DNA of 64,000 nt from Cupriavidus numazuensis (GCF_905397435.1 NZ_CAJPVI010000025.1:1-64000); one strand, 5' to 3'; shown: positions 17,926 through 26,710, counted from the first letter of the stretch. Numbers and translations: made by a program. The notes: generated by a model not told the origin, from the sequence alone.

Positions 17926-18803
17926 TGTGCGGCTCCTTCGGCCTGCTGCGCGGCGACACGGTCGCCGCAGTATTCGGTGTCGGAGCACACGAACATGCGC
18001 GTGCCGGCATCGTCGGTAATGATCTCGTCGAGGAAGCTGTCGGTCGCGCCGCACTGGGCGCAGCAGCTGCTCCATTTCTCGACGGTGAACGGATGGTCGA
18101 CGAAATCGAGGCTCTTCACCGAGGTGTATGGCGGCACCGCGTAGACGCGCTTCTCGCGCCCGGCACCGAACAGCATCAGCGCAGGGCTGCGGTCGAGCTT
18201 CGGGTTGTCGAACTTCGGGATCGGCGACGGACGCATCATGTAGCGCTGGTTGACGATCACGGGATAGTCGTAGGTCGTGGCGATATGGCCGTGATGGGCG
18301 ATGTCTTCGTACAGCTTGACGTGCATCGAGCCATATTCGGCCAGCGCGTGCATGGTGCGCGTTTCGCGCTCGCTCGGCTCCAGCCAGCGCAGCGGCTCGG
18401 GGATCGGCACCTGGAACACCATCACCTGGCCGGCGCGCAGCGGCGATTCGGGAATGCGGTGGCGCGTCTGGATGATGCTCGCCTCGGCGGTGCGCTCGGT
18501 GGTCTTCACGCCCGTCACGCGGCCGAAGAAGCGGCGGATGTTGATGGCGTTGGTGGTGTCGTCCGAACCCTGGTCGATCACCTTGAGCACGTCCTGCGTA
18601 CCAATGATGGCAGCCGTCACCTGGATGCCACCCGTGCCCCAGCCATACGGCAGCGGCATCTCGCGGCTGCCGAACGGAACCTGGTAGCCGGGAATCGCTA
18701 CGGCTTTCAGCAGCGCGCGGCGCAGCATGCGCTTGGTCGACTCATCGAGGTAGCCGAAGTTGTAATGGTCGTCGCGAGCGACAGTGGCGTGGGTCTGACT
18801 CAT
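17922..18803 (-). CDS. phnJ: C-P lyase catalytic subunit PhnJ (radical SAM)
   Basis: 293 residues. The Fe-S cluster cysteines appear with the PhnJ spacing, C248-x2-C251-x21-C273 and then Cys279, inside CAQCGATDSFLDE and CSDTEYC. The N-terminal GYLDESTKRMLRRALLKAVA region holds the conserved glycine that carries the radical in this family. PhnJ cleaves the C-P bond of ribose-1-phosphonate-5-phosphate, releasing alkane and the cyclic ribose phosphate. Overlaps phnI and phnK by four bases each, as in a stoichiometric complex. Confidence 0.97.
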   Translation of the reverse strand: MSQTHATVARDDHYNFGYLDESTKRMLRRALLKAVAIPGYQVPFGSREMPLPYGWGTGGIQVTAAIIGTQDVLKVIDQGSDDTTNAINIRRFFGRVTGVKTTERTAEASIIQTRHRIPESPLRAGQVMVFQVPIPEPLRWLEPSERETRTMHALAEYGSMHVKLYEDIAHHGHIATTYDYPVIVNQRYMMRPSPIPKFDNPKLDRSPALMLFGAGREKRVYAVPPYTSVKSLDFVDHPFTVEKWSSCCAQCGATDSFLDEIITDDAGTRMFVCSDTEYCGDRVAAQQAEGAAQ

Positions 18804-19936
18804 GCCAGCGTCTCCTCTTGCGGCTGGTTGTTGGCTACGGTGGCAGCAGGTGCGGCTTCCGGACGCGCAGCGTCCTGCTCGGCGCGCAGGCGGCGCAGCA
18901 ATTCCAGGTTGGCCTGGAAGTCGACGTAATGGGGCAGCTTCAGGTGCTGCACGAAGCCGGAGGCTTCGACGTTGTCGCTGTGGTAGAGCATGAACTCGAC
19001 GTCGTTGGCCGGAGCATCGGCGGCTTCGCCAAGCTCGGCGGCGCGCATCGCGCGGTCGGCCAGCGCCATCGACATGGCCTTGCGTTCGCCGTAGCCGAAC
19101 ACCAGCCCGTAGCCACGCGTAAAGCGCGGCGCTTCATTGGCGTTGCCGGTGAACTGGCTCACCATCTGGCATTCGGTCAGCTCGACCTCGCCGATGGTGA
19201 TGGGAAAGCCGAGTTCTTCCACGAAGAGTTCCACTTCAGCGGTGCCATAGCGAATCTCCGCCGCGAACGGGTGCGAGTTGCCGTAGCCACGCTGCGTGGA
19301 ATAGCCCATCGACAACAGGAAGCCTTCGTCGCCACGCGCCAGGTTCTGCAGGCGCGCGGCGCGGCCGGCCGGCAGTGTGAGCGGTTCACGCGTCAGGTCG
19401 GGCGGGGCCGGGTCGCCGGGGGGGATGGCATCGGCCTCGACCAATTCATCGGCTTCGAGCAGCGCGGTCACGCGCGGCATGTCAGACGCCAGCGGCTCCG
19501 CCGACGGCGCCAGCGGAGCCGGGTCGCGCTCGGCTTCGAGCGAGAAATCGAGCAGGCGCTGCGTGTAGTCGTACGTCGGGCCAAGTACCTGACCGCCGGG
19601 CACATCCTTGAACGTCGACGAGATCCGGCGTTCCAGGCGCATCTTGCCGGTGTCGACCGGCACCGTGTAGCCAAAGCGTGGCAGCGTGGTGCGGTAGGCG
19701 CGCAGCAGGAAGATCGCTTCGATCTGGTCGCCCGCAGCCTGCTTGAGCGCGAGAGCGGCCAGGTTCGGGTCGTACAGCGAGCCTTCCGCCATCACGCGCG
19801 AGACGGCCAGCGGCATCTGCTCGCGGATCTGCGCCAGCGTCAGTTCGGGGACCGAGGTATCGCCGCGGCGATAGGCATCGAGCATCTGGTAGGAATTGAG
19901 GATGGCGCGCTCGCCACCCTTGACGGCAACGTACAT
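18800..19936 (-). CDS. phnI: C-P lyase core subunit PhnI
   Basis: 378 residues from ATG 19936 (MYVAVKGGERAILNSYQ), the conserved PhnI start. Family segments include RRISSTFKDVPGGQ, QRGYGNSHPFAAEIR and TRGYGLVFGYGERKAMSMAL. PhnI, with PhnGHL, exchanges adenine of ATP for the phosphonate. It starts one base after phnH and overlaps phnJ. Residues 150-200 are rich in Pro and Ala and look like a lineage-specific loop. Confidence 0.96.
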   Translation of the reverse strand: MYVAVKGGERAILNSYQMLDAYRRGDTSVPELTLAQIREQMPLAVSRVMAEGSLYDPNLAALALKQAAGDQIEAIFLLRAYRTTLPRFGYTVPVDTGKMRLERRISSTFKDVPGGQVLGPTYDYTQRLLDFSLEAERDPAPLAPSAEPLASDMPRVTALLEADELVEADAIPPGDPAPPDLTREPLTLPAGRAARLQNLARGDEGFLLSMGYSTQRGYGNSHPFAAEIRYGTAEVELFVEELGFPITIGEVELTECQMVSQFTGNANEAPRFTRGYGLVFGYGERKAMSMALADRAMRAAELGEAADAPANDVEFMLYHSDNVEASGFVQHLKLPHYVDFQANLELLRRLRAEQDAARPEAAPAATVANNQPQEETLA

Positions 19937-19937
19937 G

Positions 19938-20558
19938 TCAGTCCTCCAGTTGCGTGGTGCGCGCCAGGGCGCAGAATTGCTCGCCGCTGGTGAGCAGCAG
20001 GTCGACGCCAAGCGGGAACACCGCATGGTTGGCGCGCCATTCGGTGCGGAAGCCCGCAGGCAGGCCCGCTACGCGAAGGGCCTGCGTGGTTTCGATGCCG
20101 GGGCCGCGCAGCGTCAGCGGCTCGCCGTCGGCAAGGGATTCCATTTCGACGATCAGCGTCGCCGAGCGGTCAGGATAGGCAGGCTCGCCCTGCGCGCAAT
20201 CGGCCAGCGCCGGTTGCGCATGGCCGGCGGGCACGCAGACGAAGGTGGCGGCACGTACGTCATCGACGAGCGGGCAACCGCAGTGGAAGCGCAGGAACGC
20301 GCGCACGGCAGCCGGCACCCCGGCGGGCAGCCACACCGGGGTGTCGGCGTCCGCGAGCGTCAGCAGCAGTGCGGCTTGCGCCGGCGAAAGACCGTCCGGC
20401 ACGCCGCTGGAGGCGGGCAATGGCTGCACGGTGCCAGGCCGCGCCATGGCATCGAGCGTGGCGCGGAACACCTGCTGAGCGTCTTCGACGGGATTGTCGA
20501 AACCCGGCAACAACGTCGCGCTCGCGGCGGCAGTGGTGGTGAAGGGAAGCGTTTGCAT
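19938..20558 (-). CDS. phnH: C-P lyase core subunit PhnH
   Basis: 206 residues from ATG 20558 (MQTLPFTTTAAASATLLPGF). Recognised by DPVEDAQQVFRATLDAMARPG-like start (here FDNPVEDAQQVFRATLDAM) and GCPLVDDVRAATFV. Structural member of the PhnGHIJ complex, with a fold related to pyridoxal-phosphate transferases but no cofactor lysine. One base separates it from both neighbours. Confidence 0.95.
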   Translation of the reverse strand: MQTLPFTTTAAASATLLPGFDNPVEDAQQVFRATLDAMARPGTVQPLPASSGVPDGLSPAQAALLLTLADADTPVWLPAGVPAAVRAFLRFHCGCPLVDDVRAATFVCVPAGHAQPALADCAQGEPAYPDRSATLIVEMESLADGEPLTLRGPGIETTQALRVAGLPAGFRTEWRANHAVFPLGVDLLLTSGEQFCALARTTQLED

Positions 20559-20559
20559 C

Positions 20560-21045
20560 TCAGTCTTCTCCGCGAACCATGGTGAAAAACTCCACGCGCG
20601 TCTGTGCGGCAACGCCCGCCCGATTGGCGGCGCGCGCGGCGTGAGCCTGTGCCAGCGGGGCAAGCACGGTGTCGTGCACGCGCTGGTGCCAGTCGGCGCG
20701 CTGGAGCAGGGCGTCCAGCACGGCCGCCTGTTCGGCGTGTCGCGTGCTGCGGCCCTGTACGTACCCCACGCCTGCTGTGCCTTCGGCAGCGCCGTCTTCA
20801 AGCACGACCGCGCAACGCGTCACCGACATTTCGCCTAGGTTGAACTGCTCCCCCGTGCCGCCCGCACGGCCGCGCACCATGGCCATGCCAGCCTCCGGCT
20901 TGCGCAGCAGACGGTAGGCGGGCAAGGCGCCCTGTCCGGAAAGTTGCGCGTAGACCTCATCCAGCGCGTCTGGCTGCGCGAGGGCAAGGATCCGCAGCCA
21001 CGCCGCACGGGCAGCGCTGGCATCCACTGTGGTGTTGTCTTGCAT
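20560..21045 (-). CDS. phnG: C-P lyase core subunit PhnG
   Basis: About 161 residues from ATG 21045; a GTG two codons upstream (21051) is the alternative. Motifs are PAYRLLRKPEAGMAMVRGRAGG, in two parts, and GEMSVTRCAVVLEDG, where PhnG holds the core complex together. An AGGGGTG site precedes the ATG. First gene of the leftward phn operon, beneath two TATACGT-containing repeats and divergent from phnF. Confidence 0.93.
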   Translation of the reverse strand: MQDNTTVDASAARAAWLRILALAQPDALDEVYAQLSGQGALPAYRLLRKPEAGMAMVRGRAGGTGEQFNLGEMSVTRCAVVLEDGAAEGTAGVGYVQGRSTRHAEQAAVLDALLQRADWHQRVHDTVLAPLAQAHAARAANRAGVAAQTRVEFFTMVRGED

Positions 21046-21054
21046 CGTCACCCC

Positions 21055-21117
21055 TATACGTCTATACGTTTAGATGTTTACTGTATCAGCACGGCGACAC
21101 TAGACCACACTGGTATG
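21055..21117. promoter_or_regulatory. Candidate PhnF operators in the phnG-phnF divergent promoter
   Basis: TATACGT occurs at 21055-21061 and 21063-21069, generating GTCTATAC; at 21101-21117 TAGACCA-CAC-TGGTATG is an inverted repeat with five of seven positions matched. PhnF/HutC-type repressors bind TGGTATAGACCA-like or GTCTAGAC-like palindromes, so these are the likely regulator sites. A related GTCTAGAC occurs after phnF. Confidence 0.5.
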
Positions 21118-21294
21118 AAGCTTTCATGACGGACCTGGCAGGCGCTTGGTCTCGAACGCCATGCGCCGGGGCTGAGGCACAATCACGGGTATGGACCGGA
21201 TAAGGACACGCGAGCCGACGCAGGCCTCCAGTGAAATCCGCTCCGGTGAATGCTTGATGACAAAAGGCAAGGCAACACGACGCAAGGCAAGACG

Positions 21295-22044
21295 ATGTCT
21301 GATCAGGAAGTCGAACGAGGTTCCGGCGTTGCGGTATGGCGCCAGATTGGCGAGGCGCTGGCGCAGGATATCCGCAACAAGCTGTATGGCCCCGGCGAGC
21401 AGTTGCCGCCAGAGCCCGAGCTGGCCAGCCGGTTCGCCGTGAACCGCCACACCATCCGCCGCGCCATGGGCGAACTGGAGCTCAATGGCCTGGTGCGGAT
21501 CGAGCAGGGCCGCGGCACGTTCGTCCAGGAACACGCGATCGACTATGCGATCGGTCGCCGCACGCGGTTTTCGCAGAACCTTGCGGCGCAGGGCATGCGC
21601 GGCCACATCGAGATTCTCGATAGCCGCATGGTGCGCGCACCGGAGGTCGCCAGGCACCTTGGGTTGCCACGTACGGCGGACATCCTGCATGTCCAGATGG
21701 TCGGCAAGGCCGAGCAGCGCACCATCGACGTCGCCGAGCATTACTTCGACGGCAAGCGTTTTCCGGCCCTGGCCGACGAAATTCGCGAGAAGCTGTCGAT
21801 CTCGCGCGCGCTCGCGCACTTCGGCATTGCCGACTACACACGCAAGTGGTCACGCATTACCGCGTCGATGCCGAGCGCACCGGTCGCACGCCTGCTGAAC
21901 CAGCCGAAGACGCGCCCCGTGCTGCAGGTCGAAGCACTCAATGTCGACATCGACGGCTCGCCGCTGCAATACAGCATGACCCGCTTTGCCGGAGACTGGG
22001 TGCAGCTCACCGTCTCGGACAGCGAATCGCCAATCGTTCCCTGA
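21295..22044 (+). CDS. phnF: GntR/HutC-family regulator of phosphonate genes
   Basis: 249 residues from ATG 21295 (MSDQEVERGSGVAVWRQIG). Winged helix ELASRFAVNRHTIRRAMGEL followed by GLVRIEQGRGTFV, then the PhnF-specific YAIGRRTRFSQNL and a UTRA domain. It is divergent from phnG-M and lies upstream of phnM2-phnN, the classic place for the cluster's own repressor. An earlier ATG at 21250 is possible but its 15 codons do not resemble the family. Confidence 0.9.
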   Translation: MSDQEVERGSGVAVWRQIGEALAQDIRNKLYGPGEQLPPEPELASRFAVNRHTIRRAMGELELNGLVRIEQGRGTFVQEHAIDYAIGRRTRFSQNLAAQGMRGHIEILDSRMVRAPEVARHLGLPRTADILHVQMVGKAEQRTIDVAEHYFDGKRFPALADEIREKLSISRALAHFGIADYTRKWSRITASMPSAPVARLLNQPKTRPVLQVEALNVDIDGSPLQYSMTRFAGDWVQLTVSDSESPIVP

Positions 22045-22082
22045 AGACCCGGTGACAAGCCAGGAACCGGCCCCCGCGATAT

Positions 22083-22100
22083 TGGTCTAGACATCTGGCT
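22083..22100. promoter_or_regulatory. GTCTAGAC palindrome upstream of the second phnM
   Basis: A perfect 8-bp palindrome GTCTAGAC (22085-22092) within TTGGTCTAGACATCTGG, 36 bases before the phnM2 start. It resembles the candidate PhnF sites near 21055-21117 and suggests phnM2-DUF1045-phnN has its own promoter under PhnF. Confidence 0.5.
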
Positions 22101-22128
22101 GTCATCAACGCGCGCTAACTTGCTACCC

Positions 22129-23355
22129 ATGCATACCACTAGCCAAGCTACTTCGGCCCCGCTCGCGGGGATCACAGGCCGCCGCGTGCTGGGCACCGGC
22201 GGCATCGGCCCAGCCACGCTGGGATTCCAGGACGGTTGCCTGACACAGCCCGCGCTGCAGGGGCCACAGGCAGGGCCGTGCCTGGATGCAGGCGATCTGC
22301 TGGTGCTGCCCGGCATCGTCGATATTCATGGCGATGCGTTCGAGCGCGCCGTGATGCCGCGGCCCGGCGTCAGCTTTCCCTATGCCACTGCGCTGCTCGA
22401 CGTCGACCGGCAACTCCTTGCCCATGGCATCACCACCGAATTCCACGGCGTGACGCTGTCATGGGAAGGTGGCCTGCGCGGCGAAGCCTACGCGTTGCGG
22501 ATGTTCGAGGCCCTCGCTCAGCTGCGGCCGGTGCTCGGTGCCGGGCACATGGTCCATCTGCGTTTCGAGGCCCATCACCTGGAGGGCGTTGAAACGGCAC
22601 TCGCCTGGATGGAAGCGGGGCGCGTGGGGCTGCTGGCCATCAATGACCATTTGCCGACCATGGCACAGCGCATCGGCGATGAGCGCAAGGTTCAGCAATA
22701 CGCGGAGCGAGCCGAGTGCGACGCCGAGACCTTCCGCACGCGACTGCGTACCGCCAGCCGGCATGCGCAGGACGTGCCCGCGGCGATGTCGCGCCTGATC
22801 GCGGCGGCGCGCGCCGCCGGGTTGCCGGTCGCATCGCACGATGATCCTGACCTGGCCACACGGCAGCACCATCACCGCCAGGGTTGCCGCATTGCAGAGT
22901 TCCCGCTTACGGTGGAAACCGCGCATGCGGCCCGGCAGTTGGGTGATGACGTCGTATTCGGCGCGCCCAATGTGATGCGAGGCACCAGCCACACCGGCGC
23001 GCCCAATGCGACCGAGATGGTATCGGCCGGCCTGTGCACGGTGCTTGCGTCGGACTACTACTATCCGGCGCCGCTGCAGGCAGCGTTCAAGCTCGCGCAG
23101 CTTGGCGTGGTAGACCTGCCCGGCGCCTGGAAGCTGGTATCGCGCAATCCGGCGCGCGCCGCCGGCCTGCGCGACCGTGGAGCGTTGATACCGGGCCTGC
23201 GCGCCGATGCCATCGTCGTCGATGACCGCCACCCCGGCCTGCCGCGGGTCGTCGGCACGATCGTCGGTGGCGAACTGAAGCACGCGGCCATGTCGCTGCC
23301 CATGACCGATATCGGCGGGGTGGACGTGGCCCGCAACGACAGCATGGCGGCATGA
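22129..23355 (+). CDS. Second PhnM-like phosphonate diphosphatase
   Basis: 408 residues of the PhnM amidohydrolase family: VLPGIVDIHGDAFERAVMPR (HxD metal motif), SHDDPDLATRQHHH near 245 and ASDYYYPAPLQAAF near 310. It is clearly diverged from the phnM at 15161-16378, with a different N-terminal domain and PhnM core insertions. It overlaps the DUF1045 gene by four bases. Paralogous PhnMs are known in some phn clusters; whether this one prefers another phosphonate or a side product is unknown. Confidence 0.88.
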   Translation: MHTTSQATSAPLAGITGRRVLGTGGIGPATLGFQDGCLTQPALQGPQAGPCLDAGDLLVLPGIVDIHGDAFERAVMPRPGVSFPYATALLDVDRQLLAHGITTEFHGVTLSWEGGLRGEAYALRMFEALAQLRPVLGAGHMVHLRFEAHHLEGVETALAWMEAGRVGLLAINDHLPTMAQRIGDERKVQQYAERAECDAETFRTRLRTASRHAQDVPAAMSRLIAAARAAGLPVASHDDPDLATRQHHHRQGCRIAEFPLTVETAHAARQLGDDVVFGAPNVMRGTSHTGAPNATEMVSAGLCTVLASDYYYPAPLQAAFKLAQLGVVDLPGAWKLVSRNPARAAGLRDRGALIPGLRADAIVVDDRHPGLPRVVGTIVGGELKHAAMSLPMTDIGGVDVARNDSMAA

Positions 23356-24071
23356 CCATGCAAGCCCATCGCTACGCCATCTACCTTGCTCCGGGCGAGC
23401 CCTTCCGCACGTTTGGCAGCCAGTGGCTCGGCCGCGACGCCGACACCGGCATCGCGCTTTCCCACGCGGATCGTCCGCAGGCATGGATCGATGCGCCCGC
23501 GCACTATGGCCTGCACGCGACGCTGAAGCCGCCGTTCAGGCTGGCCACCGGCACCGATGCGGCGGAGCTTGATGCCGCCGCGCGCGCCTTTGCGAAGACA
23601 CGCGCGGCGTTCGATGCGCCGCTGGTGCTGCGCTCGCTGCGCGGCTTCCTGGCGTGGTGCCTGGACGAGAACACGGGTGGCGCGCGCGACATGCACGCGC
23701 TCGCCGATACCTGCGTACAGGCATTCGAACCATTCCGCGCGCCGGCCACGCGCGAAGAAGTGGCCCGACGCAAACCCGATCAGCTCACCCCCGCACAGCG
23801 CCTGATGCTCGAAGCCTGGGGCTACCCCTATGTCTTCGATACGTTCAAGTTCCATATCACGTTGACGGGCATGCTGTCTCCGGTGGACGCCGATGCCGCG
23901 CTGGCGCGGCTGTCCGCCGATTGCCGCACACTGCTCGAGTCGCCGCTGCACGTGGATGGCATCAGCGTTTTCGTGCAGCCAAAAGCGGGGCAGGACTTCG
24001 TTGTCGGGCGCCACTACGGCTTTGACGGGCTCGTACGCCATGGCGCCGGCGCCGGCTACCTCGAATCATGA
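23352..24071 (+). CDS. DUF1045 2H-phosphoesterase-like phosphonate metabolism protein
   Basis: 239 residues starting MTMQAHRYAIYLAPG. Two HxT-type motifs (GLHATLKPPF near residue 55 and FHITLTG near 167) are the signature of 2H cyclic phosphodiesterases. DUF1045 proteins occur in phn operons lacking phnP, and no phnP is present here, so it probably opens 5-phosphoribosyl 1,2-cyclic phosphate. It is ATGA-coupled to phnM2 and to phnN. The substrate is inference from context and fold. Confidence 0.85.
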   Translation: MTMQAHRYAIYLAPGEPFRTFGSQWLGRDADTGIALSHADRPQAWIDAPAHYGLHATLKPPFRLATGTDAAELDAAARAFAKTRAAFDAPLVLRSLRGFLAWCLDENTGGARDMHALADTCVQAFEPFRAPATREEVARRKPDQLTPAQRLMLEAWGYPYVFDTFKFHITLTGMLSPVDADAALARLSADCRTLLESPLHVDGISVFVQPKAGQDFVVGRHYGFDGLVRHGAGAGYLES

Positions 24072-24652
24072 CGCGGACCGCGAACATCAACGGCACAGGC
24101 CTGTTCTATGTCATGGGGCCGTCGGGCAGCGGCAAGGATTCGCTGCTGCGCGCGCTGCATGATCGGCTTGGTCCGGACGACCGCGTCGTCGTCGCCCACC
24201 GCTATATCACGCGCGATGCCGATGCCAACGAGGCGTCGGTGTCGCTGTCGGCAGACGAGTTCGCGCGTCGCGCGGGGCTTGGCTGCCTGGCGCTGCACTG
24301 GCGCAGCCACGGGCTGCACTACGGCATCGGCCTCGAGATCGAGCAATGGATGGCGCGCGGCCTGAAGGTCATCGTCAACGGCTCGCGCGAATACCTGCCG
24401 CATGCGGTGGCACGCTATCCGCAACTGTGTGCCGTGCATGTCCGCGTCAAGCCGGAAGTGCTGGCCGCGCGGTTGCGGCAGCGCGGCCGCGAACCGGAGG
24501 ATGCGATTGCAAGGCGGCTGGCGCGTGCGACCGAAGCGTTCGCCGTGCCTGCGCAGTGCCGGCTGGTCGAGATCGACAACAGCGGCGCGCTGGCGGATTC
24601 GGCCGAAGCCTTCGCACGCCTGGTCGGCGTTGTATCCGCACCGGCGTCCTGA
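24068..24652 (+). CDS. phnN: Ribose 1,5-bisphosphate phosphokinase
   Basis: 194 residues, guanylate-kinase fold. Walker A MGPSGSGKDS (residues 16-25), then YITRDADANEASVSLSADEF and HWRSHGLHYGI, all typical of PhnN. It phosphorylates ribose 1,5-bisphosphate to PRPP, returning the sugar of the C-P lyase pathway to central metabolism. Last gene of the rightward phn operon, overlapping the DUF1045 gene by four bases. Confidence 0.95.
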   Translation: MTRTANINGTGLFYVMGPSGSGKDSLLRALHDRLGPDDRVVVAHRYITRDADANEASVSLSADEFARRAGLGCLALHWRSHGLHYGIGLEIEQWMARGLKVIVNGSREYLPHAVARYPQLCAVHVRVKPEVLAARLRQRGREPEDAIARRLARATEAFAVPAQCRLVEIDNSGALADSAEAFARLVGVVSAPAS

Positions 24653-24659
24653 GCCCGGC

Positions 24660-24677
24660 GTGGCGCCGCGGCGCCAC
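24660..24677. terminator. Palindrome between convergent phnN and HD-GYP genes
   Basis: GTGGCGCCGCGGCGCCAC is a perfect 18-bp palindrome in the 47-base gap between two convergent stops. Without a T-tract its termination role is likely but not shown. Confidence 0.45.
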
Positions 24678-24699
24678 CATCGAAGCCTTGTCGCGCGGC

Positions 24700-25836
24700 T
24701 CAGTTTGCGTACGTCAGGCTCCGCAACGGAAATGCGATATCCGCGTCGGAATAGCGCAGCGCTATCGCGTCGAACTCGTGCTCGACCATCAGGAACGCGT
24801 CGACCATGTCCGGATCGAAATGTCGCCCGCGCTCGGCCGTGATGATACGCACGGCCTGCTCATGCGGAAACGCAGGCTTGTAGATGCGCCGGCTGACCAG
24901 CGCGTCATAGACATCGGCAATCGCCATCAGCCGCGCCGAGAGCGGAATGGCATCGCCGGCACGGCCTTCCGGATAACCGCTGCCATCCCACTTCTCATGA
25001 TGGAACTGCGCGATTTCCCGCGCGCAGCTCAGGAACGACTGGTCCGATCCACACTGCACCTCCGCACGCGCGATCACCGCAGCGCCGAGCGTGGTATGCG
25101 TTTTCATGACCGCGAACTCCTCCGGCGTCAGCTTGCCGGGCTTCAGCAGGATGTGGTCCTGGATGCCGACCTTGCCGATGTCGTGGAGCGGAGCGGACTT
25201 GAACAGCGTCGCAATCACGTCATCGGTCAGCACGTCGCGAAAACGCGGATGCGGTTGCAACTGTGTTGCGAGCAGCCGTACATAGTGCTGCGTGCGGCGA
25301 ATATGGTTGCCGGTTTCGTTGTCGCGCGCCTCCACCAGCGAGGCCAGCGCGACGATGGTCGCGTTCTGCATCGAGCCGACCTCCTGCTCGCGCATGCGGG
25401 TTTCCTCTTCGTAGCGCCCGGCGCGCTCCGCCAGCTTGTCTCGGAACAGCTTCAGCCGCATCTGCGCGGCGACGCGAACGCGCAGCAACGGCAGGCTCAG
25501 CGGCTTGCGGATATAGTCGGCCGCCCCGGCCTCGAAGCCCAGCACTTCGCCATGTTCCTCCGTGCCGCTGGTGAGGAACACGACAGGAATATCGCAGGTC
25601 GATGCCGACTGCTTCAGCGTCCGGCACACGGCATAGCCGTCCATGCCTGGCATCATCACATCGAGCAGGACGAGGTCGGGCGATGCCGAACGCGCCATCG
25701 CAATCGCGACCATGCCGTTGCTGGCGGTAATGACCCGATAGTCCTGGCGGAGGGCGTCGGCGAGCAGATCGCGGACTTCCGGCGTGTCGTCGACAACGAG
25801 GATCGTGGGCAGCGTGGGGGCGATGTCAGGGGGCAT
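24700..25836 (-). CDS. Response regulator with HD-GYP c-di-GMP phosphodiesterase domain
   Basis: 378 residues from ATG 25836 (MPPDIAPTLPTILVVDD). Receiver domain with phospho-acceptor Asp59 (LVLLDVMMPGMDGY) and switch Lys in IRKPLSLP. After a short helical linker comes an HD-GYP domain: APLHDIGKVGI and WDGSGYPEGRAGDAIPL, the complete catalytic signature. It should degrade c-di-GMP when phosphorylated. No histidine kinase is adjacent. It follows the PilZ gene by 226 bases and splits the two halves of the phn cluster. Confidence 0.95.
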   Translation of the reverse strand: MPPDIAPTLPTILVVDDTPEVRDLLADALRQDYRVITASNGMVAIAMARSASPDLVLLDVMMPGMDGYAVCRTLKQSASTCDIPVVFLTSGTEEHGEVLGFEAGAADYIRKPLSLPLLRVRVAAQMRLKLFRDKLAERAGRYEEETRMREQEVGSMQNATIVALASLVEARDNETGNHIRRTQHYVRLLATQLQPHPRFRDVLTDDVIATLFKSAPLHDIGKVGIQDHILLKPGKLTPEEFAVMKTHTTLGAAVIARAEVQCGSDQSFLSCAREIAQFHHEKWDGSGYPEGRAGDAIPLSARLMAIADVYDALVSRRIYKPAFPHEQAVRIITAERGRHFDPDMVDAFLMVEHEFDAIALRYSDADIAFPLRSLTYAN

Positions 25837-26062
25837 GCTAAGCGTGAAACGGACGGCTTGAAGCACAGCTGTTGACAAGGCGTACGCCGTCCTGGCACTC
25901 GTTGCAGTACGCCCAAGCACGGTGAGTACCGTCCCGGGCCGCCTCGTCGCGGACCGGGACAATACTTCACATGACCGCAATATCGCCGAATGCGGTCTGG
26001 CCGAACAGAGTAAAAGTACTCAGCGGGGCGTTACGGCGAGCGTGAGCGTGGGCGTGGGCGTG

Positions 26063-26710
26063 CTAGCCGAGAACCCGCGCTTGCGTGCCGACGAACTCGC
26101 AGCCGAAGTGGTAGCGGATGCCATCCGGGCCGTCGCTGGCCTGGTGGCGCACGACCCGCAGCGCGGTTTCCATGCTGGCCAGCGTGCCGAAGTGCAGCGT
26201 GGCATCGGACAAGAGGGCGCCCACTGGCAGCAAGTCAGGATTGGTCTCGTCGGAACACAGGCCGACACCGGATGCAGACAGGTCCGCGATCCTCAGGCGC
26301 ACCGTATCGCCGCCGACCGTACGTGCTTCCGCGACATAGGCGTAGTCGGTGGTGTCGACACGGAAATGCGCGCGGCGCTGTTCCATGCGGAACCCTGCCG
26401 GGAAGTCCGCGGCGAAGGTGTCCGCAGCAGTGCGCGGCACGTCGATGGCGAAGGTCAGCGCGACGTCGTCAATGACAGCCGATGCTTCGCCTGCCAGGAG
26501 GTGGGAATCCGCTGGCAGCGTCGCCAGCGCCTGTACGGCACCCACGCATTCCACGACGAAGCGTCTTGCGGCCATGTCCACGTTCAGCACCCGTGCGTGA
26601 AGGGTCCCAACGCCAGGGAGCGTCAGATGGAGTTCGCGCTGATCATGGATCAGCGAAGCAAGTACGGCGCCCACGGCAGCCTGGGCGTCGGCGGATTCGG
26701 TTTTTGTCAT
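26063..26710 (-). CDS. YcgR-like PilZ-domain c-di-GMP receptor
   Basis: 215 residues. An N-terminal YcgR-type beta domain (about 20-105) precedes a PilZ domain whose c-di-GMP motifs are visible as RMEQRRAHFRVD and DLSASGVGL. YcgR proteins brake the flagellar motor when c-di-GMP is bound. No flagellar genes are nearby. Same orientation as the HD-GYP gene downstream, so the pair could be a local c-di-GMP module. Its 5' end borders a repeat element. Confidence 0.88.
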   Translation of the reverse strand: MTKTESADAQAAVGAVLASLIHDQRELHLTLPGVGTLHARVLNVDMAARRFVVECVGAVQALATLPADSHLLAGEASAVIDDVALTFAIDVPRTAADTFAADFPAGFRMEQRRAHFRVDTTDYAYVAEARTVGGDTVRLRIADLSASGVGLCSDETNPDLLPVGALLSDATLHFGTLASMETALRVVRHQASDGPDGIRYHFGCEFVGTQARVLG

